Below are positions 31,533 through 39,938 of a stretch of DNA of 40,925 bases, in pieces. The translations under genes and the position numbers were made by a program. The notes beneath the pieces were generated by a model. That model did no database searches. It worked only from the letters and a program-made list of their open reading frames with translations, and was not told where the DNA came from. This DNA comes from Alphaproteobacteria bacterium (GTDB lineage Bacteria > Pseudomonadota > Alphaproteobacteria > JAEULC01), in assembly GCA_023150455.1 (NCBI GenBank), contig JAKLKW010000030.1, positions 1 to 40,925 on the forward strand, read 5' to 3'. The stretch's first letter is position 1. Each line of letters begins with the position of its first letter.

Positions 31533-34043
31533 ATGGCGTCCGACGTTCAAGGTAGCAACCGCGCGGCTGAAATCGCTGGCGACGGGGCATCTGCTTACCG
31601 GCCTTCGCCCACCCCAGCGGCGGGTCCGATCCGTATCGTTTCCTATGCCTGGGGCGAGAAATATATCGAGGAGTTCCTGTCGGTAACGCTGCCGGCGCTG
31701 ATGGCGCCCGGCAATCTGCCATGGGTAGCGGCCGAGTATCCTTGCGAATTGGTGCTACTGACGGAGGAGCGGTTCTTCGAGCGGGTGCTGGAAAAGCGCG
31801 CAATCCGGGAGCTTCGGGAGATCTGCGGTCTGAGGCTGATGGGGCTGGACGATCTGCTCGTCTCCCGCGATCGCTATGGCGTGGCGGTCACCTACAGCTT
31901 GCACCGGAGCTTCGCCGATCTCGGATCGGCAATGACCGATGCATGGCTCGTCTTTCTCAACGCCGACTTCGTTCTCGCCGACGGCAGTCTCAAGACTCTG
32001 CTCCGGCATCTCGCTGCGGGCGCTCGGATCGTCGCGTCGCCGAGCTACTGCGTGAATTCGACGCGGGCGCTGCCGGTACTGCAGGAGCGTATCGGCGCGA
32101 GCAACGGCAAGCTCTCCATGTCGCCGCGCGAAATGGCGAGGCTCATTCTCGAGCATCGGCACGCGACCATCCGCGCCAAGACTATCAACCAGCGCGACAT
32201 GCATATTCGCTACATGGACCAGTTCTATTGGCTGGTCGACGACAACACGCTGCTGGGTCACCAGATGCCGATCGCGATCGTCGGCCTCAGGCCCGAACGC
32301 CATGTCGCGGAGCCGAATTCGTTTTGGGATCATGGGTTCATCAGGGAGCTGTGCCCGACGGCCGAAGTCACGGTGCTGGGAGACTCCGACGACTTTCTGA
32401 TGCTCGAGCTTCGCGACAGCGAAGTCGCCCAGGATCAGATCGAAGTCGGGTGGCCGAAACCGCGCGAGATTGGCGAACGCATGATTGTATGGGTGACGCC
32501 GTATCAGAAAGACTTCGCGCACTATCCGTTGACGCTGCATGCGTCCGAGCTTCCTCCGGGCGTGCCCGCTGCGCGGCGGGAGCTCGAGAGCTTCGTCGAC
32601 CAAGTTCTTTCCTATGCGCCCAGGGACCTGCCATCGCATCTTGGTCACCCGCAATGGGCCTTTCATTGGGGGCACTTCACCGAGGCCCGGCATGCCAGCC
32701 TATCCAAGCGGCTCGGTTTCCTTACGGAGACGAGGCGCCCGCCTGACTATCTGAGCGAAATCGACCGTATCTGGTGGCTGCTGGACGGCAAGCAGAAGGC
32801 GCGCGCCAAGCGCCTGTCGGACTTGCGCGCCACCATGGATCAGCAGATCAGCTTGCTGAACGGCGCGCTCGCGACCGACACGGACGAGATCAAGACGATC
32901 GGAAAGAGGCTGCTTGCGGACATCGTCGCCGCCAACGAAGCGCAGGAAATCAGGACGGTGACCCTGTTCGCTAACCTGCAGTTCGAGCCGCAGCAGCGCG
33001 ATGTGCAGCCCAGGCTTGCTTCCACGCTGGCCGCGACAGCGCCGGGGGTGGTGCGCGCGGTCGAGGACTACGAGCAGCGGTATCTTGCCGCCCGCTCGCA
33101 GGTGGACCAGCATCGCGAGCACTTTCAGGCCGCTGTCCAGGTCGTCAGGTTCCACTACCAGCAACTGCTCGACTCGGCCGACCGGGAGACAAGCGCGGAG
33201 ATAGCGGCCCTCAAGACCGAATACGAGCGGCTGTTCCAGTACCGCAGCGTCTCGGCGGCGATACCGATGGTGCAGGTGCGTCACGGCGTCGTTTCCTACG
33301 AGGACACGGTCGGCCGCTCTCGCATGGCTGGCTCACTTACACGGATATACCGGGCGATTTTCGGCAGGCTTCCGTACGGGACCATGATGAACCCGTACTG
33401 GGCGCCGCTGCAGAACCTGCTACGCGTCGTCGAGAGCGAGACCAAGCGCGGCGCCAAGGACGTGCTGATCGTCGGAACCAGCTCGGGCACCGGCGTCGTC
33501 GAGAGAGTGGCCGACCATCTTCCCGGCGTGCACGTCTGGGTGTCGTTCGCCGGCCTTACCTCGGGCAATTTTTCCAAGGCGTTCAACGAGCCGCCCAGCT
33601 TCGACCTGTGCATCTGCGACCTGACCCTGTCGGAGCTCTACCTGCTCCCCAACATCTACCGACACCTCGCACCGCTCATGCGCAGCGGTGGGGCCACGGT
33701 TGCTTTCCACCTCAACGCCGACGCGAGCCCGTTGGGAAACATCAACTCGCTCGTCGGGCAGATTCTGGTGCTCGAAGGTGTCGTCGCGAGTTTCCTGTAT
33801 GCCGGGTCGCGGCTGTCGGCGGCCAGCATCAGAAGGTTTCGCAGCATGATCGGCGGGCAGCCGGCCAATCGGATGATCTGGCTCGCGCGCTTCGGGTTGC
33901 GGCTGCTCGAGGTCGCGCCCAGGGCGCTGATCGCGAATCTGGTCGAGAAGTATCGTTCGCCGGCGAGGCTGGCCAACGTTCCCGCCCAGTGCACGAGCGT
34001 CGTGGTCGTGCTGCGCCATGGAGCCGAATCAGAGGTCGAGTAG
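31533..34043 (+). CDS. Large two-domain protein: GT-A-like N-terminus, helical linker and Rossmann C-terminus
   Basis: I do not recognise this 836-residue protein as a whole. After a low-complexity leader (1-30), residues about 33-340 look like a GT-A glycosyltransferase: IRIVSYAWGEKYIEEFL, then DAWLVFLNADFVLADGSLKTLLRHL, in which NAD at 143-145 occupies the DxD position. RIVASPSYCVNS follows. Residues about 405-570 are strongly helical, with coiled-coil character (DRIWWLLDGKQKARAKRLSDL; AARSQVDQHREHFQAAVQVV). The C-terminal part has a Rossmann-like glycine loop KDVLIVGTSSGTGVVERV (642-659) and FDLCICDLTLSELYLLPNIYRHL, as in methyltransferase or dehydrogenase folds. It ends 2 bp from a convergent gene. 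I infer a bifunctional glycan enzyme. Confidence 0.7.
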   Translation: MASDVQGSNRAAEIAGDGASAYRPSPTPAAGPIRIVSYAWGEKYIEEFLSVTLPALMAPGNLPWVAAEYPCELVLLTEERFFERVLEKRAIRELREICGLRLMGLDDLLVSRDRYGVAVTYSLHRSFADLGSAMTDAWLVFLNADFVLADGSLKTLLRHLAAGARIVASPSYCVNSTRALPVLQERIGASNGKLSMSPREMARLILEHRHATIRAKTINQRDMHIRYMDQFYWLVDDNTLLGHQMPIAIVGLRPERHVAEPNSFWDHGFIRELCPTAEVTVLGDSDDFLMLELRDSEVAQDQIEVGWPKPREIGERMIVWVTPYQKDFAHYPLTLHASELPPGVPAARRELESFVDQVLSYAPRDLPSHLGHPQWAFHWGHFTEARHASLSKRLGFLTETRRPPDYLSEIDRIWWLLDGKQKARAKRLSDLRATMDQQISLLNGALATDTDEIKTIGKRLLADIVAANEAQEIRTVTLFANLQFEPQQRDVQPRLASTLAATAPGVVRAVEDYEQRYLAARSQVDQHREHFQAAVQVVRFHYQQLLDSADRETSAEIAALKTEYERLFQYRSVSAAIPMVQVRHGVVSYEDTVGRSRMAGSLTRIYRAIFGRLPYGTMMNPYWAPLQNLLRVVESETKRGAKDVLIVGTSSGTGVVERVADHLPGVHVWVSFAGLTSGNFSKAFNEPPSFDLCICDLTLSELYLLPNIYRHLAPLMRSGGATVAFHLNADASPLGNINSLVGQILVLEGVVASFLYAGSRLSAASIRRFRSMIGGQPANRMIWLARFGLRLLEVAPRALIANLVEKYRSPARLANVPAQCTSVVVVLRHGAESEVE

Positions 34044-34045
34044 CC

Positions 34046-34261
34046 CTAGATGTCGAGTTCGGACAGGAACTGGTCGATCGGCCCGGCCAGCGGCGATGCC
34101 GAGCCGCGAAGCTGCCCCCGTGCCTCGATCAACAGCTTCTTGGCCTTCTCGAGCTGCTCGCGCCGCACCTGAGCCAATGCGAGCGCGTCGTTGCGCTCGC
34201 TGCGCAGCTGATGCGCAATACGCTGCGCGTTCTCGATCGCAAGCTGCTCCGACTTCTTCAT
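34046..34261 (-). CDS. Small coiled-coil protein of unknown function
   Basis: The 71-residue product is almost entirely charged helix (MKKSEQLAIENAQRIAHQLR, RREQLEKAKKLLIEARGQL), ending SPLAGPIDQFLSELDI. A strong GGAGGGG lies six bases before the ATG, which makes it a credible gene despite its size. It has no cysteine and no signal peptide. It is the last member of a minus-strand set with an unknown 117-residue protein and two radical SAM/SPASM genes, with 27 bp to the gene before it. It might be a partner or substrate protein of those enzymes, but nothing in the sequence proves it. It stops 2 bp from the end of the 836-residue gene. Confidence 0.66.
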   Translation of the reverse strand: MKKSEQLAIENAQRIAHQLRSERNDALALAQVRREQLEKAKKLLIEARGQLRGSASPLAGPIDQFLSELDI

Positions 34262-34288
34262 GTCGACCCCTCCATCGAATGTCGGGCG

Positions 34289-34642
34289 TTACATGCCGGT
34301 GATCGGGATTTCGCCATGTGGCGGGTCGTAGGCCGCACGAATTTCCGCGACCAGCGCTTCGCGCGCCGATCGCGGGATTCCGTCGGCTTCTGGCATCTCG
34401 AGCATGTAGACGTCCAGAGCGCCTCCGGCAACGCGCTCCCATTCGGTCCGCGACGCGTGCTCGGCGAAGGCGACGTCGGTTCCGCCGGTCTCGCCCACGG
34501 CAATCAGCCGGAAGCTTGGGTTCCAAGGCTTGCCTTGCTTGCAGACGATCGCGAAGACACAGGCCGGGTGGTTCTTGCGGACCCGGGCGCGCACCAGCGG
34601 GAAAGGGCCGGTAAACAGTCGGCCACCGATCTTCAGGCTCAT
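34289..34642 (-). CDS. Conserved-looking hypothetical protein
   Basis: I do not recognise this 117-residue soluble protein. It alternates strands and turns: MSLKIGGRLFTGPFPLVRARVRKNHPACVFAIVCKQGKPWNPSF, then RLIAVGETGGTDVAFAEHASRTEWERVAGGALDVYMLEMPEADG and a helix with SAREALVAEIRAAYDPPHG. Two cysteines lie close together near residues 28 and 34. Codon use fits the surrounding genes and the spacing (27 bp to the coiled-coil gene, 38 bp from the radical SAM gene) suggests one operon. The ATG at 34642 has a weak ribosome-binding site. No function is proposed. Confidence 0.6.
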   Translation of the reverse strand: MSLKIGGRLFTGPFPLVRARVRKNHPACVFAIVCKQGKPWNPSFRLIAVGETGGTDVAFAEHASRTEWERVAGGALDVYMLEMPEADGIPRSAREALVAEIRAAYDPPHGEIPITGM

Positions 34643-34680
34643 CGCACTCGACCTACGGCGGGGGGATTCTCGGCGCGTGT

Positions 34681-35729
34681 TCAGCGCACCTCGGATACGG
34701 CATCGAAGTCGTCATGCTCGCCGAGGCGGCCGAGCTTGCGGTCGCGCGCGCGTTCCGCCTCGCGCACGACCTTCCAGTAATTGTGATGCCAGGAGCGGTA
34801 CTTCCAGTCGGGACACCCGGAGCACAGTTGGATGTCCTTGCCGCGGCCGGCCAGGTGCTTCTCGCGATAGAACGTGAAGCCTTCGCCGAGCCAGATGTCC
34901 CGGATGGACTCCGTGTTCACGTTACCCATCGATGTGTGCGCCGAGATGTCGTAGCCGCACACCATCACGTTGCCGCGGGAGTCGATGTTGAGGCGCTCGA
35001 AGATGAAGGGACAGGGCACCGTCTCGGTGTCGAGGTAGGGTGCCGGGTCGGCGGAGCGCGCGCCATCGAGCTCGGTGTTCACGCCCCAGGTCAGGAACTT
35101 GCGGCGGATCAGGTAGTCGATGCCGACGCCGGAAACCCAGTACTTTTCGACCGCGTCGATGTCGACGCCCTGCTGGTTGACCGCGGATGCCACGATCTTG
35201 GACGTGCTTCCCATCGACTTGCGCAACTCGAGCACGCGGCGCACGTTCCGGTTCAGCGTATCCCAGTCCAGCCCCTTGCGCACGCGGTCGTAGGTGACGG
35301 GATCGCAGGCATCGACCGAGAACTCGATCATGTCGACGCCAACCGAAAGGAGCGCGCGCGAGTTCTCTTCGTCGAACAGCGAGCCGTTGGTGATTAGCCC
35401 GATCTTGCAGCCGCGGCTCTTGGCGTGGACCAGCAACTCGGTCGCCTGCGGGTGCAGCATCGGCTCGCCGCCGCCGGAGATGCGCAGATAGGCGCCGTGC
35501 GGCCCCGATTCGTCGGCGATCTTCTTGAATGTCGCCGCTATGGCGCGTCACGGTATTCCTTGCGGATGTTCGAGTTCGTGTAGGGGCAGTGCGGGCACAA
35601 CGCGTTGCAGGGATAGACGAATGACAGCACGAGCATCATCGGAAAGTCCCGCGCCTCGGGACGGATGCCGTAGTCCTGCCCTGCCGGCTGGTCCGTCGTC
35701 GTCGCCACGCTGCCCGGTGCCGTCGCCAT
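34681..35729 (-). pseudogene. Radical SAM/SPASM protein split by a one-base deletion
   Basis: The N-terminal part reads from an ATG at 35729 (MATAPGSVATTTDQPAG) through the cluster-binding motif CNALCPHC (Cys41, 45, 48) and then meets TAG at 35538-35540. The remaining sequence continues in the next frame from about position 35545 as ATFKKIADESGPHGAYLRISGGGEPMLHPQATELL and runs to a SPASM-like C-terminus with CPFIFERLNIDSRGNVMVCGYD and LCSGCPDW. Reinserting a single base next to that TAG (making TAY) restores one continuous radical SAM protein of about 349 residues. This looks like a real frameshift or a sequencing error; ribosomal frameshifting is less likely. Both domains are otherwise intact. 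It lies 14 bp after the other radical SAM gene. Confidence 0.8.
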
Positions 35730-35743
35730 CGATGCGTGCGCCT

Positions 35744-36775
35744 TCAGGCCGCGTCCGGCTGGCTGTCGGAATCTTTGTACCAGAACGGGCGTGTACCCTC
35801 GACCGTCTCCTTCTCGTACTCCGCGCCAGCCACCTGCCAGTCGCCGCAACCCTTGCAGATGTTGGGGATGTCGCGCCAGCGATGCTCGCGATGCGGCTTG
35901 CGCAGCCGCTCGCCGAGGATGCTCCACAGCTCCTTCACGGTCTTGTCGCGTACGTTGCCGGCCTTGAACAAACCCTCGTAGTCGACCGCGCAGGCGACGA
36001 CGCTGCCGTCCTGGTGGATCGCCATCGTGTTGTTGCCCCAAGGGCAGGCGATGCGGAAATCGGTGTTGTGGTCGATCGTGTCGGTGCGCACCGTGCCGGT
36101 GGCGGTCCATTCCAGCATCGGGCGGATCTTCACCTCGGCGCCGCGCGCCTTCCAGTGCTCGAAATAGGCGTCGGCCTCGTGCGCGTTTTCCTTCATCACG
36201 GAGAACTGCGCGATGATCACCGGGTACCTCTGATTTCGCTCCAGGCGGCGCCGGCACAGCTCCTCGACCGCCGGGTACACCTCGTCCCACTTCGCCTTGG
36301 CGCGGATCTTCTCGAAGGTCGGCTTGGTCAGCCCGTCGAGGCTCAGGATGAAGCGCTTAAGCGGCGACGCGAGGATCTTGTCGATGTTGTCGTTGCGGTC
36401 CAGCAGCGTGCCGTTGGAGTTCAGCACCAGGTTGCGGCAGCCGACCTTGTCGGCATGGTCGAGCCGGTCCCACAGCTCGTCGCCCAGGATGAAGGACTCG
36501 CCGTAGAAAGTCGGCCAGATCTCGCACATCGGGTGCTCGCGGCCTGCTTCCTCGACGACCTTGTCCCACAACGCGCGGTCCATGTGCTTCTGCGGCCGCA
36601 GCATCTCGCGATGCGAGCAGTGGATGCATTTGAGGTTGCAGTACGATGTGTTCTCCACCACCATTTGGGGCGGGAAGGGATGCTCGATCAGCTTCGACTC
36701 GATGTCCTTCAGCCGGGCCCGCCGCGTCTCGCTCTCCAGGTGTTTCTTCAGTCCCGTTACATCGGAGACCGCCAT
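35744..36775 (-). CDS. Radical SAM/SPASM domain protein
   Basis: The 343-residue protein has the 4Fe-4S/SAM motif CNLKCIHC (Cys46, 50, 53), the GE-like stretch FYGESFILGDELWDRL, and a C-terminal SPASM-type cluster region with CPWGNNTMAIHQDGSVVACAVDYEGLF and ICKGCGDW. Such enzymes make 5'-deoxyadenosyl radicals and modify peptides, proteins or small molecules; the auxiliary cluster binds the substrate region. The ATG at 36775 has GAGGG six bases before it and is preferred over the TTG at 36811. It lies upstream of the frameshifted radical SAM gene on the same strand. The substrate is not identifiable here. The glycan setting raises the possibility of radical modification of a sugar or of a linked peptide. 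Confidence 0.88.
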   Translation of the reverse strand: MAVSDVTGLKKHLESETRRARLKDIESKLIEHPFPPQMVVENTSYCNLKCIHCSHREMLRPQKHMDRALWDKVVEEAGREHPMCEIWPTFYGESFILGDELWDRLDHADKVGCRNLVLNSNGTLLDRNDNIDKILASPLKRFILSLDGLTKPTFEKIRAKAKWDEVYPAVEELCRRRLERNQRYPVIIAQFSVMKENAHEADAYFEHWKARGAEVKIRPMLEWTATGTVRTDTIDHNTDFRIACPWGNNTMAIHQDGSVVACAVDYEGLFKAGNVRDKTVKELWSILGERLRKPHREHRWRDIPNICKGCGDWQVAGAEYEKETVEGTRPFWYKDSDSQPDAA

Positions 36776-36899
36776 GTAACCCTCGCGTTCCGCCGTGTGA
36801 TGGCTGGCCAACCGCTTGAAAGATCACAATTCTTGGCTAGTTTTAGGACCCGAGAACACTAGTTGCCGGGCTCTCCCAAGTCAAGAAAAGACGGCCGGA

Positions 36900-36920
36900 G
36901 CCCGGCTGCGCGCGCCGGGC
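36900..36920 (-). terminator. Candidate hairpin terminator after the minus-strand dehydratase gene
   Basis: GCCCGGC at 36900-36906 pairs perfectly with 36914-36920 around a seven-base loop. On the minus strand it follows the stop of the dehydratase gene by 11 bases. A short T-rich stretch (CGTCTTTTC) appears only about seven bases further on, so it is a weak rather than typical Rho-independent terminator. Confidence 0.45.
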
Positions 36921-36931
36921 CGCGAGGCTGC

Positions 36932-37969
36932 TCAGTGAAGTTCCGTCTTGCCTTCCGCGGTCGTGATGGGGATGGTGCGCATCCACAGCTGTTTCTCCCA
37001 CCACGCGCGGTTCCGCGCGTACCATTCGGCCGTCGCGGACAGGCCGTCTGACCATGGCACGCGGGCTTCCCAGCCAAGCACGCGCTTGATTTTCGAGGCG
37101 TCACCGGTGTGCCGGAAGACCTGACCGGGCCGCTCGCCGCGAAACTGAATGCTCGTCTCCGGCGCCTTCATCAGCCGGCAGACGTCGCCGGCGATATCGA
37201 GGATGGCCCGGTCCTGCCCGCTCGCGACATTGAACACCTCGCCCTCGACCCGCTCGGCCGGCGCGTGCAGCAGCATGTCGATGGCACGGCAGGTATCGTC
37301 GACATGGATGAAGTCGCGCGCGGCCTTGCCGTTTCCATGCACAAAGAGCGGCTCCGACAGAATCGCGCTGGTGATGAAACGCGGGACCACCTTCTCCAGA
37401 TGCTGTCGCGGTCCGTAATTGTTGAAGGGGCGCACGATCACCGCCGGGATGCGGTAGGTCGCCCAATAGGAATATACCAGCCGGTCGGCGCCGCACTTCG
37501 CGCTGGCGTAGGGGCTCATCGGATTGAGCGCGTGCTCCTCGGTCATGATGCCGTCGCGCGCCGTGCCGTAGACCTCGGACGTGGAGACGTGGACGAATCT
37601 GCGTATGCGTCTGCGCGCCTTCAGGACGGCGTTGGCGACGGTATGCGTGCCGATCACGTCCGTGATGAAGAACAGCTGATTGTCGAAGATCGATCGCGTG
37701 ACATGCGTCTCGGCGGCGAAGTGCACGACGTAGTCGGCGTCGGCGACGAGCGTCGCCAAAAGCTCGGCATTGCACACGTTGCCATACCAGAACTTCCGAT
37801 CGGGATCGTTCCCGGAAAGGAACTTCTGCGGCAGGCTCTCCACCGACCCCGCATAGGTCAACGCATCGACGACAACGATGCGGTAGTCGGGATATCGCTC
37901 GGCGATGTGGTGGACGAAATTCGATCCGATGAACCCGGCGCCCCCAGTGATCAGGATTGTCGAGCCCAT
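36932..37969 (-). CDS. NAD-dependent nucleotide-sugar dehydratase/epimerase (RmlB-like extended SDR)
   Basis: The 345-residue protein has GGAGFIG (9-15), VVDALTYAGSVESLP, HFAAETHVTRSI and Tyr154-x3-Lys158 in SPYASAKCG, closely following dTDP-glucose 4,6-dehydratase RmlB. However, the RmlB HVSTDEVYG motif reads HVSTSEVYG here, replacing the catalytic aspartate with serine; STSEVYG is more like UDP-glucuronate decarboxylases and related epimerases. NNYGPRQHLEKVVPRFIT and RDFIHVDD are typical of the wider group. The start at 37969 is chosen with GGAGG about 11 bases upstream. The divergent WbqC gene starts 257 bp away. Substrate is therefore undecided between dehydration and epimerisation or decarboxylation of an NDP-sugar. 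Confidence 0.87.
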   Translation of the reverse strand: MGSTILITGGAGFIGSNFVHHIAERYPDYRIVVVDALTYAGSVESLPQKFLSGNDPDRKFWYGNVCNAELLATLVADADYVVHFAAETHVTRSIFDNQLFFITDVIGTHTVANAVLKARRRIRRFVHVSTSEVYGTARDGIMTEEHALNPMSPYASAKCGADRLVYSYWATYRIPAVIVRPFNNYGPRQHLEKVVPRFITSAILSEPLFVHGNGKAARDFIHVDDTCRAIDMLLHAPAERVEGEVFNVASGQDRAILDIAGDVCRLMKAPETSIQFRGERPGQVFRHTGDASKIKRVLGWEARVPWSDGLSATAEWYARNRAWWEKQLWMRTIPITTAEGKTELH

Positions 37970-38226
37970 CTCTTGCAGGTCCTCCAAGGCCGCCGCCGGC
38001 CGAATCGCGGCCGGCACTGTTAGCCTCGTACTTGGACATATGTAAAGAGCAAATACGGAACGGGACCGGGCCGTGCGATCCGGTCGCAGGGCGTGTGCAG
38101 GGGCGGGAAGGGCGCGGGGCTGGTTCGTCGGGCGCAGTCATGGTAACGGGCGGGCATGCGTGGCGCCTGGCGACCCAGTCCCGTTGGCCGACCCGCGGAG
38201 GGCGTCTCCGCGCGGGTAGGGCGGCC

Positions 38227-38937
38227 GTGACCACCGTCGTCGTCCTGCAGCCGGGATACCTGCCGTGGCTGGGCTTCTTCGACCAGATGCGTCGCGCGGA
38301 CGTGTTCGTCTATTACGACGACGTGGCCTTCGACAAGCACGGCTGGCGCAATCGCAATCGGATCAAGTCGCCCCAAGGCCCGGTCTGGCTGACCGTGCCG
38401 GTCCTGCATCGCGCGCGTTTCGGGCAGGCGCTCGACGAGGTCGAAATCGACAATCGCCGCCCTTGGGCGCGCAAGCACGTCGCGACCATTCGCCAGCTCT
38501 ATGCCCGCGCGCCGTATCTCGACCGCTACCTGCCCGAGCTGGAGGAACTGCTGTCGCGTTCCTGGCACGGGCTGGTCGAGCTCGACATCGCCGTGGCGCA
38601 GCTCCTGGCGGGCTGGCTGGGGCTGCAGCGGCGGCTGTACCGCGCCTCGACGCTCGGCATCCCCGGCAAGCGCAGCCAGCGGCTGCTGGACATCTGCCGG
38701 CATTTTCGGGCCGACCGGTACTTGAGCGGCAACGCCGCCAAGGCCTATCTGGACACGGCGACGTTCCAGGCGGCCGGCATCACCGTGGCGTGGCAGGACT
38801 ACGCCCATCCGGTGTATCCGCAGCAGCATGGGGCGTTCGAGCCCTATCTCTCGGTGCTCGATCTGCTCCTCAATGTCGGCGGCGAGAGCCTGGACGTGAT
38901 CGCCTCGAGTCATGCCGCGGCGGCGGGTGCGCCATGA
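38227..38937 (+). CDS. WbqC-like family protein
   Basis: This 236-residue protein matches the WbqC-like family from the first residues: VVVLQPGYLPWLGFFDQMRRADVFVYYDDVAFDKHGWRNRNRIKSPQGPVWLTVPV, then LYRASTLGIPGKRSQRLLDICRHF and YLSGNAAKAYLD, ending YPQQHGAFEPYLSVLDLLLNVG. WbqC genes occur in O-antigen clusters, often beside amino-sugar aminotransferases; the biochemical role is not settled. I chose the GTG at 38227, where conservation starts; an in-frame ATG at 38140 would add 29 unconserved-looking residues. Its stop overlaps the next start as ATGA. The convergent DegT-like aminotransferase two genes on fits a WbqC/aminotransferase partnership. Confidence 0.88.
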   Translation: MTTVVVLQPGYLPWLGFFDQMRRADVFVYYDDVAFDKHGWRNRNRIKSPQGPVWLTVPVLHRARFGQALDEVEIDNRRPWARKHVATIRQLYARAPYLDRYLPELEELLSRSWHGLVELDIAVAQLLAGWLGLQRRLYRASTLGIPGKRSQRLLDICRHFRADRYLSGNAAKAYLDTATFQAAGITVAWQDYAHPVYPQQHGAFEPYLSVLDLLLNVGGESLDVIASSHAAAAGAP

Positions 38938-39938
38938 CCGCGCGAAACTGGCTCATCCTCGCGGTCAAGCTCGCCATCGCCGTCGCCCTTCTGTTCGTGC
39001 TCGTCCGGTATGGGGTGATCGACATCAGGGCCCTGGCGCGCATCGGCGACGCGCCCTGGCTGTTCGCGGCGCCGATCGCCCTGGCCGGCGCGACCTTCGT
39101 GATGGGGGCCCTGCGCATCCGCCTGCTGCTTTCGATGCTGGGCATCCCGGTGCCGCTCTTGGCCCTGGTCAACTTCACGTCGGTCGCCGTCTTCGCCAAC
39201 CTGATGCTGCCCAGCATCATGGTCAACGATGCCGTGCGCTTCTTCTACATCCGCCGCCATGTTCGCGGCCAGGGCAGCCTCGTGGGCGTATGCGTGCTGG
39301 TCGACCGCGTCCTGAGCATGACAGGGCTGCTGCTCGTCGTGTCCGGCGGATTGCTGCTCTTCCCGGACCGATTAAGCGCGGAGCCGCTGCTGCGAGCCGC
39401 GCTCGCGGTGGCGCTCGCTTCCCTTGCCGCCATCGTCTTCGGTTTCTGCCTCCTTTCCCTCGCGCCGCTGTCGATGCGCGTCGTCCTGCTGCGCGGCCTT
39501 TCGCTGCTCGGCCGCTGGGGCCATGCGCTGGTCAGCATCGGCCAGGCGTTGCGCGCCCTGGGCCGCGACCCGCGCTATCTGCCGCTGGCGCTGTTCTATG
39601 CGCTCGTGAACCAGCTGCTACCTTCGCTCGCGATCGTCGTCATCGCGACCGTGCTGGTGCCCGTAGCCGCGCCGCCGCTGGCCGTCGGTGTCGCCACGCC
39701 GGTCGCCGTCATCGTCGGCATGCTGCCGATCACGCCGGGCGGGATTGGCGTCGGCGAAGCCGCCTTCGATCATGTGTGCAAGCTGTTGACGCCCGGCACC
39801 GTCGAGTCGTTCGGCGCGGTGTTCCTGGCCTATCGCCTGGCGGGGATCGCGGCCTCGCTCTATGGCGGCGCGGTGTGGATCAGCCAGGCAAGGCGGTCCA
39901 CGGACCCGGGTTCACAGGACGCCGAGCGGTCGCCATGA
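38934..39938 (+). CDS. LPG synthase/AglD-type (UPF0104) membrane protein
   Basis: The 334-residue protein has about eight hydrophobic helices, starting with LILAVKLAIAVALLFVLVRYG, and contains FTSVAVFANLMLPSIMVNDAVRFFYIRR, LVGVCVLVDRVLSMTGLLLVV and VGMLPITPGGIGVGEAAF, the conserved blocks of the lysylphosphatidylglycerol synthase transmembrane-region/AglD family. The TPGGIG(V)GE motif is the family's hallmark. These proteins are membrane-embedded and are linked to lipid or lipid-linked-sugar handling, in several cases as flippases or their partners. It overlaps the WbqC gene by ATGA. Its last 59 bases overlap the end of the convergent aminotransferase gene. Role here is probably in moving or modifying a lipid-linked glycan. 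Confidence 0.85.
   Translation: MTARNWLILAVKLAIAVALLFVLVRYGVIDIRALARIGDAPWLFAAPIALAGATFVMGALRIRLLLSMLGIPVPLLALVNFTSVAVFANLMLPSIMVNDAVRFFYIRRHVRGQGSLVGVCVLVDRVLSMTGLLLVVSGGLLLFPDRLSAEPLLRAALAVALASLAAIVFGFCLLSLAPLSMRVVLLRGLSLLGRWGHALVSIGQALRALGRDPRYLPLALFYALVNQLLPSLAIVVIATVLVPVAAPPLAVGVATPVAVIVGMLPITPGGIGVGEAAFDHVCKLLTPGTVESFGAVFLAYRLAGIAASLYGGAVWISQARRSTDPGSQDAERSP

Noticed and set aside
34046..34261. The 71-residue coiled-coil protein as a RiPP precursor for the radical SAM pair
   Set aside because: It has no cysteine, no repeat core and no leader/core boundary; kept only as a possible partner protein.
36776..36931. Mobile-element footprint near the radical SAM and dehydratase genes
   Set aside because: No transposase fragment, terminal inverted repeats or target duplication can be seen; only a short hairpin is present.
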